Origin: Acanthopleura granulata
Taxonomy: Eukaryota > Mollusca > Polyplacophora > Chitonida > Chitonidae
Length of the DNA: 64,000 bases
Direction of reading: 5' to 3'
Assembly (NCBI GenBank): GCA_016165875.1
Contig: JABBOT010000080.1
Span: forward strand, 18,696,572 to 18,760,571
Shown: positions 23,037-34,412 of the stretch, piece by piece
Position numbering within the stretch: the stretch's first letter is position 1
Layout of the letters: every line of letters begins with the position of its first letter
Notes under the pieces: model-generated
Databases searched by the model: none
What the model saw: only the letters and a program-made list of their open reading frames with translations
Told to the model about the DNA's origin: nothing
Made by a program: the position numbers and the translations under genes

Positions 23037-23993
23037 CTGTTAATCAAACCAGACATGCATGATTGAAACGCTTTCATATTGCACACTATGATAAGCTGAT
23101 TGATTGAGTGATATTCAGCAGAATGGTTTAACATTGCATCCCATATGATTTACATTCGTATTGAATGATTGACGTCAACAGTGGTCCCATTCACCGCGGT
23201 TTCACTGTACAACACATACACAGCTGAGACTTGACTATAGCGTATACGTACAGAGATGTGCAGCGGGATTACATGTTGTTATCATGAGGAAGAAAATAAA
23301 TTGTTATTCTGACCAATCATCCCATGCACAACTGATGCAGCGCATCAAAACGTTTGTGGGATAACCACACATACCTGATATGCCACCAGCTGAAAAAGCT
23401 TTGCCAGCTGACAAAGTCGTAAGAATACATGTGGTAAGTTTAATTTAAAAAAAAAATCTAAGTTAGGTATGAATTTTTAAAATGTTATATTTATGCATCT
23501 GTCTGTTGCGACCACAAATTCTCCTGCTAGCCCAAAAAATGTCACGTCATAAGAAAATGGCCCGTATACATGCGTACTTGAAATGAAGAAGTTTAAAAAC
23601 TCGAGCCAATGCAGAGGGAAAGAATTTGAGTAACTTGAGTGTTATGTTTCTGTCTAGTAGTAGACTTATTGGATGGTCAGTAATGGCAAGTCTTACGATA
23701 AATAACACAACACCTTGATATATCAAGTTCAATATCAAAGTACTCGGCCGGCATGCCGATAATACACAATACGCATATGTATAACTAGCAAATATTACGT
23801 AACTCGTACACTGTACATTCATTCAAATGTCATTGTGCTCACACAAAAGTTCACATGGAGGTGAGTCCGAATGTTATTTTGTAAAACCTGTACTGAGCTT
23901 ATTATAATAAAGATCTCCTTCCGAACTTTAAAAAAAAGGCTCAAAGAGAGGTACACTTTGTTCATTCCTGGAGTCGGTTGTGTATTACACGTG
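23037..23993. other. Non-coding stretch
   Basis: No gene or clear repeat. Minus-strand open stretch 23547-23822 has no recognisable protein features. Confidence 0.5.
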
Positions 23994-24300
23994 ACGATAA
24001 AACAGTATTTTGAGTAATTTTACTCCAGTGATGTCTAAGAATTGCAAATTAACATCACTGCATTTTTCCTGCTTTACCATGGTGCCAGGGGGAGAGGGAG
24101 GAGGAGAGGGAAGGGGAGACGGCGTGTAACTTCTTACTTTTCAGACACTAACATGAACCGTTAGAATAAAACCCTAACTGAGGAAAATTGGCAAGAGGCC
24201 AGATTTCAACTGTTACGTGTGACCAGTTGCGAACTACCACGATATCGTCGTTGATTGGATATTACTTTCTATGCTGTCGTCTTTAATACTGTATTACTGC
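23994..24300 (+). repeat. Rep-1 dispersed repeat, copy 1
   Basis: Plus-strand copy of an unnamed family of about 280 bp. Landmarks in order: ACAGTATTTTGAGTAATTTT, AAGAATTGCAAATTAACATC, a CCATGGTGCCAGGGG centre, AGAATAAAACCCTAACTGAG, AAGAGGCCAGATTTCAAC, then GTCGT and a CTTTCTATGCTGTCGTCTTT end. This copy holds an extra purine-rich GGGAGAGGGAGGAGGAGAGG insertion. Confidence 0.8.
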
Positions 24301-24384
24301 AAAAACCGGGATTCCGCTGGGGAACTAAGTATCTCTGAGGCCTGGCTCTTTACATCGTTTTCATGTAATTATGTATTAAAAATG

Positions 24385-24675
24385 TGACGACAGCACAGTA
24401 TTTTGAGTAATTCTACCCCAGAGACGTGTAAGGATTGCGGCAAATAAAATCACTGCATTTTCTAATACATAATTCTGCTTAAGCCATGGTACTATAAGAG
24501 TGTGGAAGTTAGATTTAAACACTTTCATGAACCGTAATAGATTAAAACCCTAACTGAGATAAACTGACTAGAGGCCAGATTTCATCAATCACGTGTGCCA
24601 GTTGCCAATTATCACACAGTCGCCGCTGCTCTGGTTTTATACTCTCTATGTTGTAATCTTTTATACACACTTTGG
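24385..24675 (+). repeat. Rep-1 dispersed repeat, copy 2
   Basis: Second copy 85 bp after the first and in the same direction: CACAGTATTTTGAGTAATTC, AATTCTGCTTAAGCCATGG, TTAAAACCCTAACTGAGATA, AGAGGCCAGATTTCATCAA, CGCCGCTGCTCTGGTTTTA, CTCTCTATGTTGTAATC. It is among the most complete copies. Confidence 0.85.
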
Positions 24676-24865
24676 TAGATCACAAGTATTACAACGTCAC
24701 AGCAGAAGACGGCATTTTTTTTTACCCTTTGGCTAGCTCGTCACAGTTTCCTATTGTATTATAGTGAAACTGTGAAACTTTTCTAAGTTTCACTGAGCTT
24801 ACAAAAATTAGTCTGAAACCGAAATAGAATTAAAGAGAAACAAAAAGTCGATGCACTGAGATTTA

Positions 24866-24966
24866 CTTTGTTTGTTTGTATGTATGTTTGTTTGTATGTA
24901 TGTATGTACGTACGTTCGTACGTCCGTTCCTATATCTGTTTGTCTGTCTGTCTGTGTGTATGTATG
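24866..24966. repeat. GTTT/GTAT/GTCT microsatellite
   Basis: Tetranucleotide tract drifting from (TTTG)n through (TATG)n and (TACG)n to (TCTG)n and back to (TATG)n. Confidence 0.95.
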
Positions 24967-25368
24967 GCACTGAAACGTATTCATCTGTGTTTTCGATATA
25001 ATGTGAACAGTTTTATTCTCCTTTGCTGTTAAAAACGACTATTATGCTGAACTTGACTCCACTCATTTGCAGGCATTTGAGCTTTTCTTCCTGCACCACA
25101 GTGTTAACGGACGAGGCCTTTTAAAAAGCACAGGTATTGTTGTCCTATTGTGGGAATAAAAAAGTGTTCTTGATTAAGGCCTTGTCATTCAATCGCTACA
25201 GATAACACCCAAGCCGTGGATTCAATTTTTGGAGAGGGAATTTTCAAGCTTTTTGGCTCTTCGGTCAGGGACCCTTCGTAGCAAGAAGCTATCGACGGCG
25301 CCTTTCTTAATTGTGGGGTCATATTTAAGTTCACTGGACACTGCTTGTCTTCCACCAATATGTATCTT

Positions 25369-25555
25369 AATCTAATCAAGTTCGCGATATCCAGCGACTC
25401 ATTTTTTAATCACGTTCGCGATATTCAACAATACCGTCATTTAATAAAGTTTGCGATGCCCAACAACAAGTTCATCTAATCACGTTCACGATGTACACTT
25501 TCATTTAATAAAGTTCGCCGGATGTCTAACAATACCTTCATTTAATCAAGTTAAC
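25369..25555. repeat. About 36-bp degenerate tandem repeat, 5 units
   Basis: Units begin TAATCACGTTCGCGATATTC or AATAAAGTTTGCGATGCC and end in TCATTT. Lengths vary from about 30 to 37 bp. Confidence 0.75.
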
Positions 25556-26754
25556 GGTGAAGGGAGCTTGATAGCAGCAAGATACCAATATAACGTTTGC
25601 CACATGTGAGTACAGCTTGCCAATCTCTTTGCTTTCTTTCACCTATATAACCTGGTCGTCATCCTAACACGTATAAATGCATCAAACAGTCTTTAGTATT
25701 CGGAGCTTAAAAACATTCATATAATATTTGGCCAAAGTTAGTGCTTGGGCGTGGCAAGCAGAAGACCCTGGTGACGAGGACAAACGTAAGTGTTATTTAG
25801 CCTGAAGAATGACATTTGCTATATATCTTCTGAGTCATTATTCATGCAGGGTGTCACCACGCTCCCTCCCTTCACGAACACTGACAAATCATTAAGATAT
25901 ATGGGAGTTTTCAACATTGCCATTGTCCATTCTAACAATGGTTTCCGAAAAGGCAGACTTGTGCTTGGCATTTCAAAAGGACATGGGTTATATGCCGTAT
26001 CATCAGCATCACACAGTCACGGATATAACTTAAAGTCAAAGACAGCGCATGTTCTAAGAGGAGTTTGCCGAAAACGTTGGAGAATATTATGCTTATTTCG
26101 GTATTACGACATGGGAAATTGACTTTTGACCCTGCTCCGTCGGCTAGCTTGAAAAGCAGGCATTCTCTCTGGACTGCAAAGTAATTGTTTTAAGGGCGGA
26201 ACACTCTTGTCACCTGAGACGGCAGTAAGTTGGTACGGTCGCTGTTGAAACTTAAGTATATACGTAAATTTATAGAATGAAATGATCAAGAAACTTATTA
26301 CCGCCACAACTCAATGGTCTTGAAAAACTTTGCAGTGTTGTTCACACATGTACTTGTTATAATTAAAACATATAACATTAAAACAGTATGCTGTCCCTAT
26401 GTTATTACATGTTACATTGACAGACAACTCATGAACATTTACGTCACAGCTAATAAAACAGCTGATATCTCTTAACCGTCTGATTGGTCAATCTCTCATT
26501 AACCTAAAAGCATGGGTCAGATCCCTAGTCGTCAGCGCAATACTCATCACTTCAAACGAAGATAATTCAACAAGAAAATCAAACACTTTCAAACAGATTT
26601 TTTTTATTCAAGAAAGAATATTACAATCTTTTTAGCGAACACTATTTCATTCATGACCACATTTTTAAAAAGTACTCACCATCTGAAAGGGCAATTTCTG
26701 CTTCCAAATATCGTCTTCATTATTTATTGGCATTTTTTACATTGATTAAAACGC
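25556..26754. other. Non-coding stretch
   Basis: The plus-strand open stretch 25790-26122 (110 codons) has no recognisable domain, no repeat support and an ordinary composition; I regard it as chance. Nothing else is seen. Confidence 0.5.
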
Positions 26755-27015
26755 AAATAAAGACTGAGGTGGTACGGAGAACTTTCTGAATCATACTGAA
26801 ACACAGTGACGTCACAGATTCTTTTTAGCTTCAAAACATTCTTGATTGCTATATGTCTGCGTTGTACGTGAATATATATGTAGTACAACACCCCATCTGT
26901 GTTTAATGTCGAAAGATAACACTTATAGGATGTTTAGCGGCAAAAAACGAATCTGTGACGTCATTGTGCTTAAGTTTGGTCGAAATAGTCCAAAGTAACT
27001 CCTCAATCTTTATTT
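26755..27015. mobile_element. Foldback element F2, 261 bp
   Basis: Left end AAATAAAGACTGAGGTGGTA, right end complement (CCTCAATCTTTATTT). The best pairing is ACAGTGACGTCACAGATTCT (26803) against GAATCTGTGACGTCATTGTG (26950). The centre GTTGTACG...GTAGTACAAC closes the hairpin. Both arms carry TGACGTCA, which is also a CREB/ATF site. No coding. Confidence 0.85.
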
Positions 27016-27092
27016 CCCGATATTCATGCTGGCCGCTGTCGTATACAGTGAAATATTCTTGAGTACGACGTAAAACACCAATCAAACAAATA
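27010..27092 (+). mobile_element. SINE family A tail fragment
   Basis: ATTCATGCTGGCCGCTGTCG, GTGAAATATTCTTGAGTACG and ACGTAAAACACCAATCAAAC followed by (AAATA)n: the 3' end of SINE A on the plus strand, abutting F2. F2 may have inserted into this SINE or landed beside it. Confidence 0.8.
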
Positions 27093-29684
27093 AATACGAT
27101 GGAATCAACATATACATATACACAGGTTAATAGAAAAGATATAAACGAAATATAAATCACTTTAAAGAATGAGTTTAAGGAAAACAAAATTAAACCATAA
27201 CTGTTCTTACATGAGTTGATATCGTTTTAGGATTGGAAATCGTTTTATGCATACGTGTTATGGAGAAGTTTAACTCGTCAAGAGGAAAGTTCTTGAGAAT
27301 GGCGTTAATAAATAAAAAAGGTCCTATTTTTTACTTGATTAAATCGGTGAATATTGTAGATTAACTTTTGACTTATAATCTGTCTTTATCGGTGATAATT
27401 TTGGTTGATATAAGTACGTCGAAGCAGGGAACATGACGCTTGTAAGAATGAATGGCATAAGCGGAACATTCAAGGAAATACAGATATGTATTTTCACCTG
27501 TATGAATGTATTTATTGTTGTTAAACAGATGCCCTAAAAGTGCGCTCATACAGCCTCAGAGTACAGAGAAAAAAAAATGAAATGAGTTGTAAGCAGATGG
27601 ATGTTCCTCATAACTGTCACATGTATGAAGACGTTTTGACAGCACAAAAAGCTCTTTAACTGTATTTATAGAAGAGTTTGGGATACGAACACATGGTGTC
27701 ACAACTCGCCTACTTCGCATTCCACCTACTTTTCTTCAGGCAGGCAAAATGCGAACAGAAACAGTATAAACGGTTGGACATGTATATGGTGGCCTATATA
27801 CGACATATACACTTCTATGATGAGACAGTAGCTCTAATGTTTGGGTTAAAAATATCACGAAGTCAATTACAAAATTAACGCTGTTATCTAAGAACGTTGC
27901 CGGAGTCCAAGCTATTACCTATTTACCATATCTGGTAGTCTCATCATAACTTCATGGTAATAAAAAAGAGAAAAAGACTGAAACATTGACAAAGAATAAC
28001 CTGGATTTGAACCCGTGACTACCAGGTATCATATACAATGGGATCACCACTAAAAAAAACAGTGTGGAAGCAATGCAGCTTTGATCTTTTGCTCATAACC
28101 CATAGCAAACGACATAAAGAATACAGTGCAGCCAGGATGATTTTCATTCTCATGGTAACCTGCACTCAGTGATTTTCAGCTTTACAACTATCATGGTTTC
28201 CTATCACGTGACCTCTAAATATGGGTGAATTTCTGGGGGGGGGGGTTGTTGTCGTTTTTTTGCACTTCGCAATTATCAGCATAACGGCTGTAACGGTTTT
28301 CTGTCGTGTCACCTCCAAAACGCACCAATTCAAATATTGATCGCAATTTGCGTCAAAAGTATGCATCATAGGAAATAAATAAGATCAGATTTGTGACTAG
28401 GACATCAACTACAGCAGGTAGCATAGTTGCAATATTTAAATTCAAAACTTTTGGTCACGTGACAGTTTCGGTAATCAGTGCATTTCCACAATTTTCAAGA
28501 TATGAAAACGATTTTTGTACAGTTAACTTTCCCCAAGGTGTTTTATCTGTATTATAACTTTCAGCTCAATCGAATACACCGTACTCGAAAAATTTACATG
28601 TCAAACACATTCTATTCATGGCAAGATGGCATCCAAAGTAGGTCAGGTTGAACAATAAAATTGTGGGAAAAATTGTCCATGTAAAAATGATAAGAATTAG
28701 ACTTGATTTGCGCCGCAGAGTGCTAGGGCTAGCCCGCAGAGCCTAATAATTTCATTATACGTGAAAAGCAGGACAAAGGCAAACCATCAGCAAAACTGGT
28801 TTGGAACCTACAAAGCCTGCCACATTTAGTTACAATGCAAACCTGCATGGAAAACACCCCTTCGGTGAAAGTGATATGACCCAAGAGACCTTTGTCCAGT
28901 ATTTATGACATGGACAGCATGGTCGTACTACTTCATCTAAAGGGGTGTTTTGAAGACTGCCACACACCTATATGCACCTAGCAATGTTAATTGGAGCCAT
29001 GGTGAAATCCAGTGAAAAGAAAATAAACAGGCATCAGGACTGGGACACATCTAGAGCGAGACTGTGTCTTTGATCTACTGCTCTCAGCACCGTCTGGCCA
29101 GCCAAAATATAATAAACGCTTCAACGAAGTGTTGCAGAGAGCTCCTATGTTATTTAAATGTAAGAATTTTTACAAATTTTTCTTGGTTTCTCAGTAAAAC
29201 TGCACAATGCACGAAAATAATTCTTGCAGATTTGTAATCCTGACATCATGGAGCACCAGATAGTGTGTTTTTTAAATCATTTTAAGCAGTATCTAGACGT
29301 GACGTAATTTTACCTAACTTAAAAGATCAATCACGGATAACCAATCGTCGAAAATGAAAATCGATTCTCCGAATTAGGTATCCTCCTGTAGTCTAAACTT
29401 GAACCAAGTTACGCTGAAATCGTACAAAAACTGTAAGAGTAGTGGCGTTTTAAAAGAAATGTTAACACTAACAGACAGACGGGCAAACGATCACCCAGAT
29501 GGAAAATTGATACTAAGAATTAAGTAGCTTGATGTAGTCTACACTTGAACTACAAAAACAAAACGAAAGCGAACATACCTCTAACACTATGAAAACTATC
29601 AGGATGACGCTAAATCACTTAATGTTCTTTTTTATTTACATACACTGATAAAGATTTGTCTTCTGAATCATTTACCTCTCACAA
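27093..29684. other. Non-coding stretch
   Basis: No gene. A box B-like GGATTTGAACCCGTG near 28011 may be a SINE-head scrap. A G run lies at about 28237-28248. All open stretches are short and without recognisable features. Confidence 0.5.
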
Positions 29685-29765
29685 ACTGACACGTTTGGCA
29701 CTGTAGCCCGAATGACCCTCACAAACTGACAGGTCTGGCACTGTAGCGCGAATGACCCTCACAAA
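29685..29765. repeat. 39-bp tandem duplication
   Basis: CTCACAAACTGACACGTTTG...CGAATGACC repeated once with four substitutions, plus a short third start (CTCACAAA). Confidence 0.9.
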
Positions 29766-30379
29766 AACAATAAAATATTGCTGCACGCGGACCGTAAAGA
29801 ATGACATTTTTGATTGTTAATTTCATTTTACCGAATTGTTACTCCATATCCCCTAATACGTTCTAAAAAGAACATGTAGCAAAACTGGAGACCGGAAAGG
29901 TTAAATCTGGGCATCATCTTTAGAACTATTTGTTATTGGTTGTACCTTGGTCAGCAACTTCCGGTCTGAGAGTTGGGAAATTGTCATGCATTGTACAGAG
30001 TACATAATAACTAATGATCTCCATGCAATTGTCAGAATGCCAAGCCCTCGAAATATGACTATACACACAAATGGATTGTGAACAGCCCTTGGAGTGTCCT
30101 TGAAACTGGAACGATGTCGTGTATATTATGTACTCGCTGTGACACTGGAGTCATTGACGCCAAAGTATAGGTAAACAAGACACAAACAGGCACAAACTAC
30201 GCCATTTAGTTAACACTGCGTACTTGATTGTTCGGGATTTGAACAACAATGCTGTACAAGTACATGTGCATGTACGTATCAGTGTGGTGTTATGTTCAGT
30301 TTTTAGCTAAGCCTATGAAGGCTGACCGGGCTGGCTGTTTTCAAATAATATACAGCACATTTGTTGGGAGCACCAGTTG

Positions 30380-30640
30380 TTTTCGAGCATTGCCCGCGCG
30401 TCCTTCATCGCCTGTTGTTTAGAGCCTCACATGGCATGATACTAGTTCCCGAGAAATCGTGTCAGCCTATTTATGACACGGGCGCCCGGGGTAGTGTCCG
30501 CCAGGTCAGTGACACGAGCCGAGTCATAGATATATGTACTGCGTACCCTACATATCGACCCAGCTCCGCATTTCTATGTAGGTCACAGCGCCGGCCGGCC
30601 GGCTCATCTATGTGAGCGCGCTACCGACACTGTGGAGGCT
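30380..30640. promoter_or_regulatory. CpG-rich patch, possible promoter
   Basis: An unusual local density of CG dinucleotides (GCCCGCGCGTCC, GGCGCCCGGGG, GCGCCGGCCGGCCGGC, GAGCGCGCTACCG) in otherwise AT-rich, CpG-poor DNA. Open stretches here (30361-30615, 30612-30920) have no recognisable domain. It could be a promoter or a distant 5' exon; there is no direct proof. Confidence 0.3.
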
Positions 30641-31347
30641 CTTTTCACATATAGGTATACTCTCGAAACAAGACTATGCTGGGTTGGCATTATCCGGCTT
30701 TATCTTCAATCAACCCAGTTTTTGCTGTCAACAGTTAATCTTCCCGACACACCTGAGCAAATTTTTTCCACGCATGCGCGGTAGCTTTATATTCTGTATA
30801 GAATGCATGCATACCAACAGAGATGCGCTTATAGGTATGATTTACGGAATGTATCTCGTGGCAATTTTTATTACTCTGCATTCTTCGCCTCGCGGATGTA
30901 TAGGCGATACGGTGACCTAAAAACCAACCACGTGACACATCGGTTGTTCACCTCAGTCGGCCTGCCTTTTGTTCTGAGCCTCATGATTGGTGAAGTGACA
31001 GAGAGACAGATAAGGCTCTGCAAAGCTATACATGGACCTAATCAAACTACCATCACGCATGGTGGGATGATGTTGTTGTTAATCCGGCCAAACACTATAG
31101 CAGCTGGCAGCACCTTACCATGAATATATGTGTAAAAACCATGTCAGGGCTGCCTGAATAGGCTAATGGTAGGCCGTGTACACAAGGTAAACTAATTTCC
31201 ATCCAGATTTATACACAAATACACATAAATATCGGTACATTTTATCAATTTATATTTATAATTAGTAGTGTTTTAACCTCAAAACTCAAAATTCACTGCG
31301 TTAATTAGTGAAGTCTGCGCACATTATCATTGCAATCTGAAACGGGG
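30641..31347. other. Non-coding stretch
   Basis: No recognisable gene. Three overlapping open stretches of 67-106 codons lack protein features. Confidence 0.45.
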
Positions 31348-31552
31348 ACTCCGTGACCGATGGGTTAGAGCCGAGTGTTGTAGCGAAGTGCAATGACTAA
31401 GGTCAAAGTGGTTACTTGTGCAAGTTCAAGTCCAGCTGTATTCTAGCGCTTCAGTGCTTGCCGGCCAGACGTGGGAAGGTCGTCCTGCGGATGGTTGTGG
31501 GTTTCTTCCGGGCAGGAGATTTACCATTGACGATGGTTTAAATAAATAAATA
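31348..31552 (+). mobile_element. SINE family A, diverged head-bearing copy
   Basis: CTCCGTGACCGATGGGTTAG stands for the tRNA-like 5' end; box B is GTGCAAGTTCAAGTCC. The core follows (GACGTGGGAAGGTCGTCCTG, GCGGATGGTTGTGGGTTTC) and the copy ends in (AAATA)n near 31550. The usual tail motif is degraded. Confidence 0.75.
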
Positions 31553-32876
31553 ATTGCATATGAGACTGCATAATTCATGTGTTGCCTACTAAATAATATT
31601 TCAATTGATTTATTTCAACCACTGAAATTAGGGTTGAATTTTGAGCAGGCACATCCGTCGATCAAACCCTCTAGAGTTGCTCACCGGCCTATCCTCGGAG
31701 CGACGACCAATCTTCGCTGTATATTTTACTGTTTGGGCGATGTCAGGAATTATTATGGGCAAATTCCGCACTTATTGGAACAATTCAGAAAACGTTCGAA
31801 TAATTTTTAATTTTATTTTTAAAATTCAAGTGTAAGTGGTAGTTAATGGCCAAATGTGGAAAAATTAAACGATGGTCAGTGTCAAATATTGGATCAGATA
31901 TGATTTGAGAGCACAAAACCACTACATGTGTATATACATGTATTTTCGTACACGCCCTATCAGCTCTTTGACAGTCGTATAGATCTTGAAAACTAAACGT
32001 TGTATATACGCAGGGGAAGATTATTAGTCGTACAATCTACGCATGTGCAGGCGCAGGCGCACGCAGATGGATGGAATTACACGTGACACCGTGAAGGAAT
32101 AGGCTAAATAGACATACATCCATAGACAGTCCAATCCAAACCGTCTCAATATGAGCACAAGGTTCTACAAACAAAGTAGAACTATTCCCAGTGTCACAAT
32201 ATGACAAACTGACGTGGAATGTCTGCTCAAAAGTAAAAGTTGTATAACATCTGGTTGGATTAACACACCCATGCATATGACCCAAAACTATATACAAAAG
32301 GTTTCTAGTTTTCATATGAACCATGTACTGAAGGGATGCATAATTCTGATCAGTTCCTAATTGACGCTCTTTGGAATAGTGTTGTCTTTTTGTCGTGTAT
32401 ATGAAAATGTCATGTAGTTATTACAAGGCTTTTAGCATTGCACAAGAAGGGATCAAATACAGAACATAAATCAACTCACACAAAAAAAATCAGCAAATAA
32501 ACAGTGATGGCTTGTCTTTTAGCCCAAGGACAACTGCATCATAGAATTTCATCTTCATACTTGCATGACTTTTTTCGGTTAAGTTGCTGATAGACGGAAG
32601 GACAGACATACAAACAAACAGACATACAGGCTGACAGGCCAACAGGCAGACAACCATACCGACAGACAGACCAACAATCAGACGACAAGACAGACAAATA
32701 GACAAATAAACTTGGCAAACACATGACATTATTTGGTGAAGGAAATGAGCATATACATGTATCAGTATTGACAGCATTATTATTCTGAAGTGGATCATTG
32801 TTTCCACAAACGCAAAAGAGCGACAACATCGATCGGGTAAAGGACATTAACAAGTTTTAAAGGGAAAGACCTCGTA
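31553..32876. other. Non-coding stretch with a CAGA-rich tract
   Basis: A degenerate ACAGACA/ACAAACA tract spans about 32595-32708 and generates Cys/Val-rich open stretches on the minus strand. No gene is seen elsewhere. Confidence 0.55.
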
Positions 32877-33341
32877 AAATTGAAATGATGGTGAGTGAAA
32901 AGGCCATTAAAACAGCATCTGAAAATACCTTCAATGATTTTTGTAGATTTTTTCTCCAAATTAAACGCAGTCAAATGTTTGGGATTGTATGGTCGGTTTT
33001 ATGACCACACTGATAATGTGGTTCACCAGTGAGGTCATGCCGACTTTTCTCTGGCCCTAAAGCAGAAATTTAATGTCATATTAGCGTTTTCATACACAGG
33101 CAAACATATGATGATTACTCGTCACACTGATATGATTCGGACCTGAACATAAGGTATACAAAAAGTTGTATGACTTCACTGGTAAACCACAATATCAATA
33201 TGGTCCATAACACCCACCATACAATCAAAACATATGACTGTTTATTTTCGTGAAAAAAATCTAAAAAACTCAGCGAAGGTATTTTCAGATACAGTTTTTA
33301 ATGGTCTTTTCACTCACGCTAAGTTAATTTTTACGAGGTCT
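32877..33341. mobile_element. Foldback element F3, 465 bp
   Basis: Left end AGACCTCGTAAAATTGAAAT and right end complement (ATTTTTACGAGGTCT). Matching arm words are GAGTGAAAAGGCCATTAAAA with TTTTTAATGGTCTTTTCACT, and CATCTGAAAATACCTTC with GAAGGTATTTTCAGATAC. The middle also pairs: GTGGTTCACCAGTGAGGTCA against TGACTTCACTGGTAAACCAC. Nearly the whole element is one imperfect hairpin. A half copy of its right end lies at 45345-45400. Confidence 0.88.
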
Positions 33342-34127
33342 ATACAAGGGTGTGTTTAGCTGGGGTCGATTACGTTTAATGCGGAAATATGTAAGTAGGT
33401 TGTGGCAGCCTGAGAGTTCTCGAAATCCCAGTGCTGGTTGATGACCCATCCCTATAAAGTATAGCTCTGTACTATGTTAACGTGAAGCTGTGACCGACTT
33501 TCCCAGAGCGCACAGGCCGTTAACCGGTGACTCAGAGGGGGCTGTGATCTCAAGGCGTACCGGAGAGAACATTTTACTTGCCATCAACACTGTATGGTTA
33601 AGGTGACAGGCCTTTATCACAAGTCATTTTTGTATATTCAAAGTGGGTGGTTCTGGTATGTTTGGGTGCTTTGGCACTTGGATGTCATAAAGAGGTATCG
33701 GCGTTTCATACGTCCATCCAGTCCTATACACTGCGGCCATGTCTTTCTTACATAATCGTCGCTATACAGTTAAATAACGCGGTATCAGCACACGCGTATA
33801 TTAATAGAATACTTCAACGACTCAAAGCACCGTCGAGAATGACAAAATGCTCTGCATAGCTCGGTCGTTTGACATTCGTTATAGTCTGCCCTTTGAGACC
33901 AGATATTTGCAAGATGACCAGATTTTCTCCTAAGTATTTTGAACATTTGAAGCTTTACGTTCTGCAATTCAAGTTTACTAAGTTTACTAGGCTACATGTC
34001 CTACTGGATCGAAGGCTCCCGTGCTAACAGCTTACACGCGTTATAGTCTGAAATAAAACGTGACAGACAAAACTTGACAAAACCAAAACAACATGTACCT
34101 ATAGTGTTATTGTGTACATGTATGAAC
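33342..34127. other. Non-coding stretch
   Basis: No gene or recognised repeat. Confidence 0.5.
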
Positions 34128-34412
34128 TATCATGACAACACAGCATTCTGAGCCATTCTAGACCAGTGTCGTCTAATAAATTGAATTTAAGACCACTGTA
34201 ATTTTTTTAAATCTATTTCTGGTTAAGGCATGTTAGCGAAGTGTAACTTCTCACTTCTTATACACTTACATGGACAGTTAGAATAAAACACTAACTGAGG
34301 TAAATTGACAAGAGGCCAGAATTCACCTGTAATGTGTGATCATTGCCAACTATCACACTGTCGTCGCTGCTCTGGTATACTCTCTGTGCTGTACCCTTTT
34401 ATAGTCATGTTT
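34128..34412 (+). repeat. Rep-1 dispersed repeat, copy 3
   Basis: GACAACACAGCATTCTGAGC, GGTTAAGGCATGTTAGCG, TTAGAATAAAACACTAACTG, CAAGAGGCCAGAATTCACC, CTATCACACTGTCGTCGCTG and CTCTCTGTGCTGTACCCTTT follow the Rep-1 order. Confidence 0.85.

Noticed and set aside
25790..26122. 110-codon open stretch on the plus strand
   Set aside because: No protein features, and stretches of this length occur by chance in 64 kb.
27990..28045. tRNA-like box B (GGATTTGAACCCGTG)
   Set aside because: No box A at the right distance and no cloverleaf; likely an old SINE scrap.
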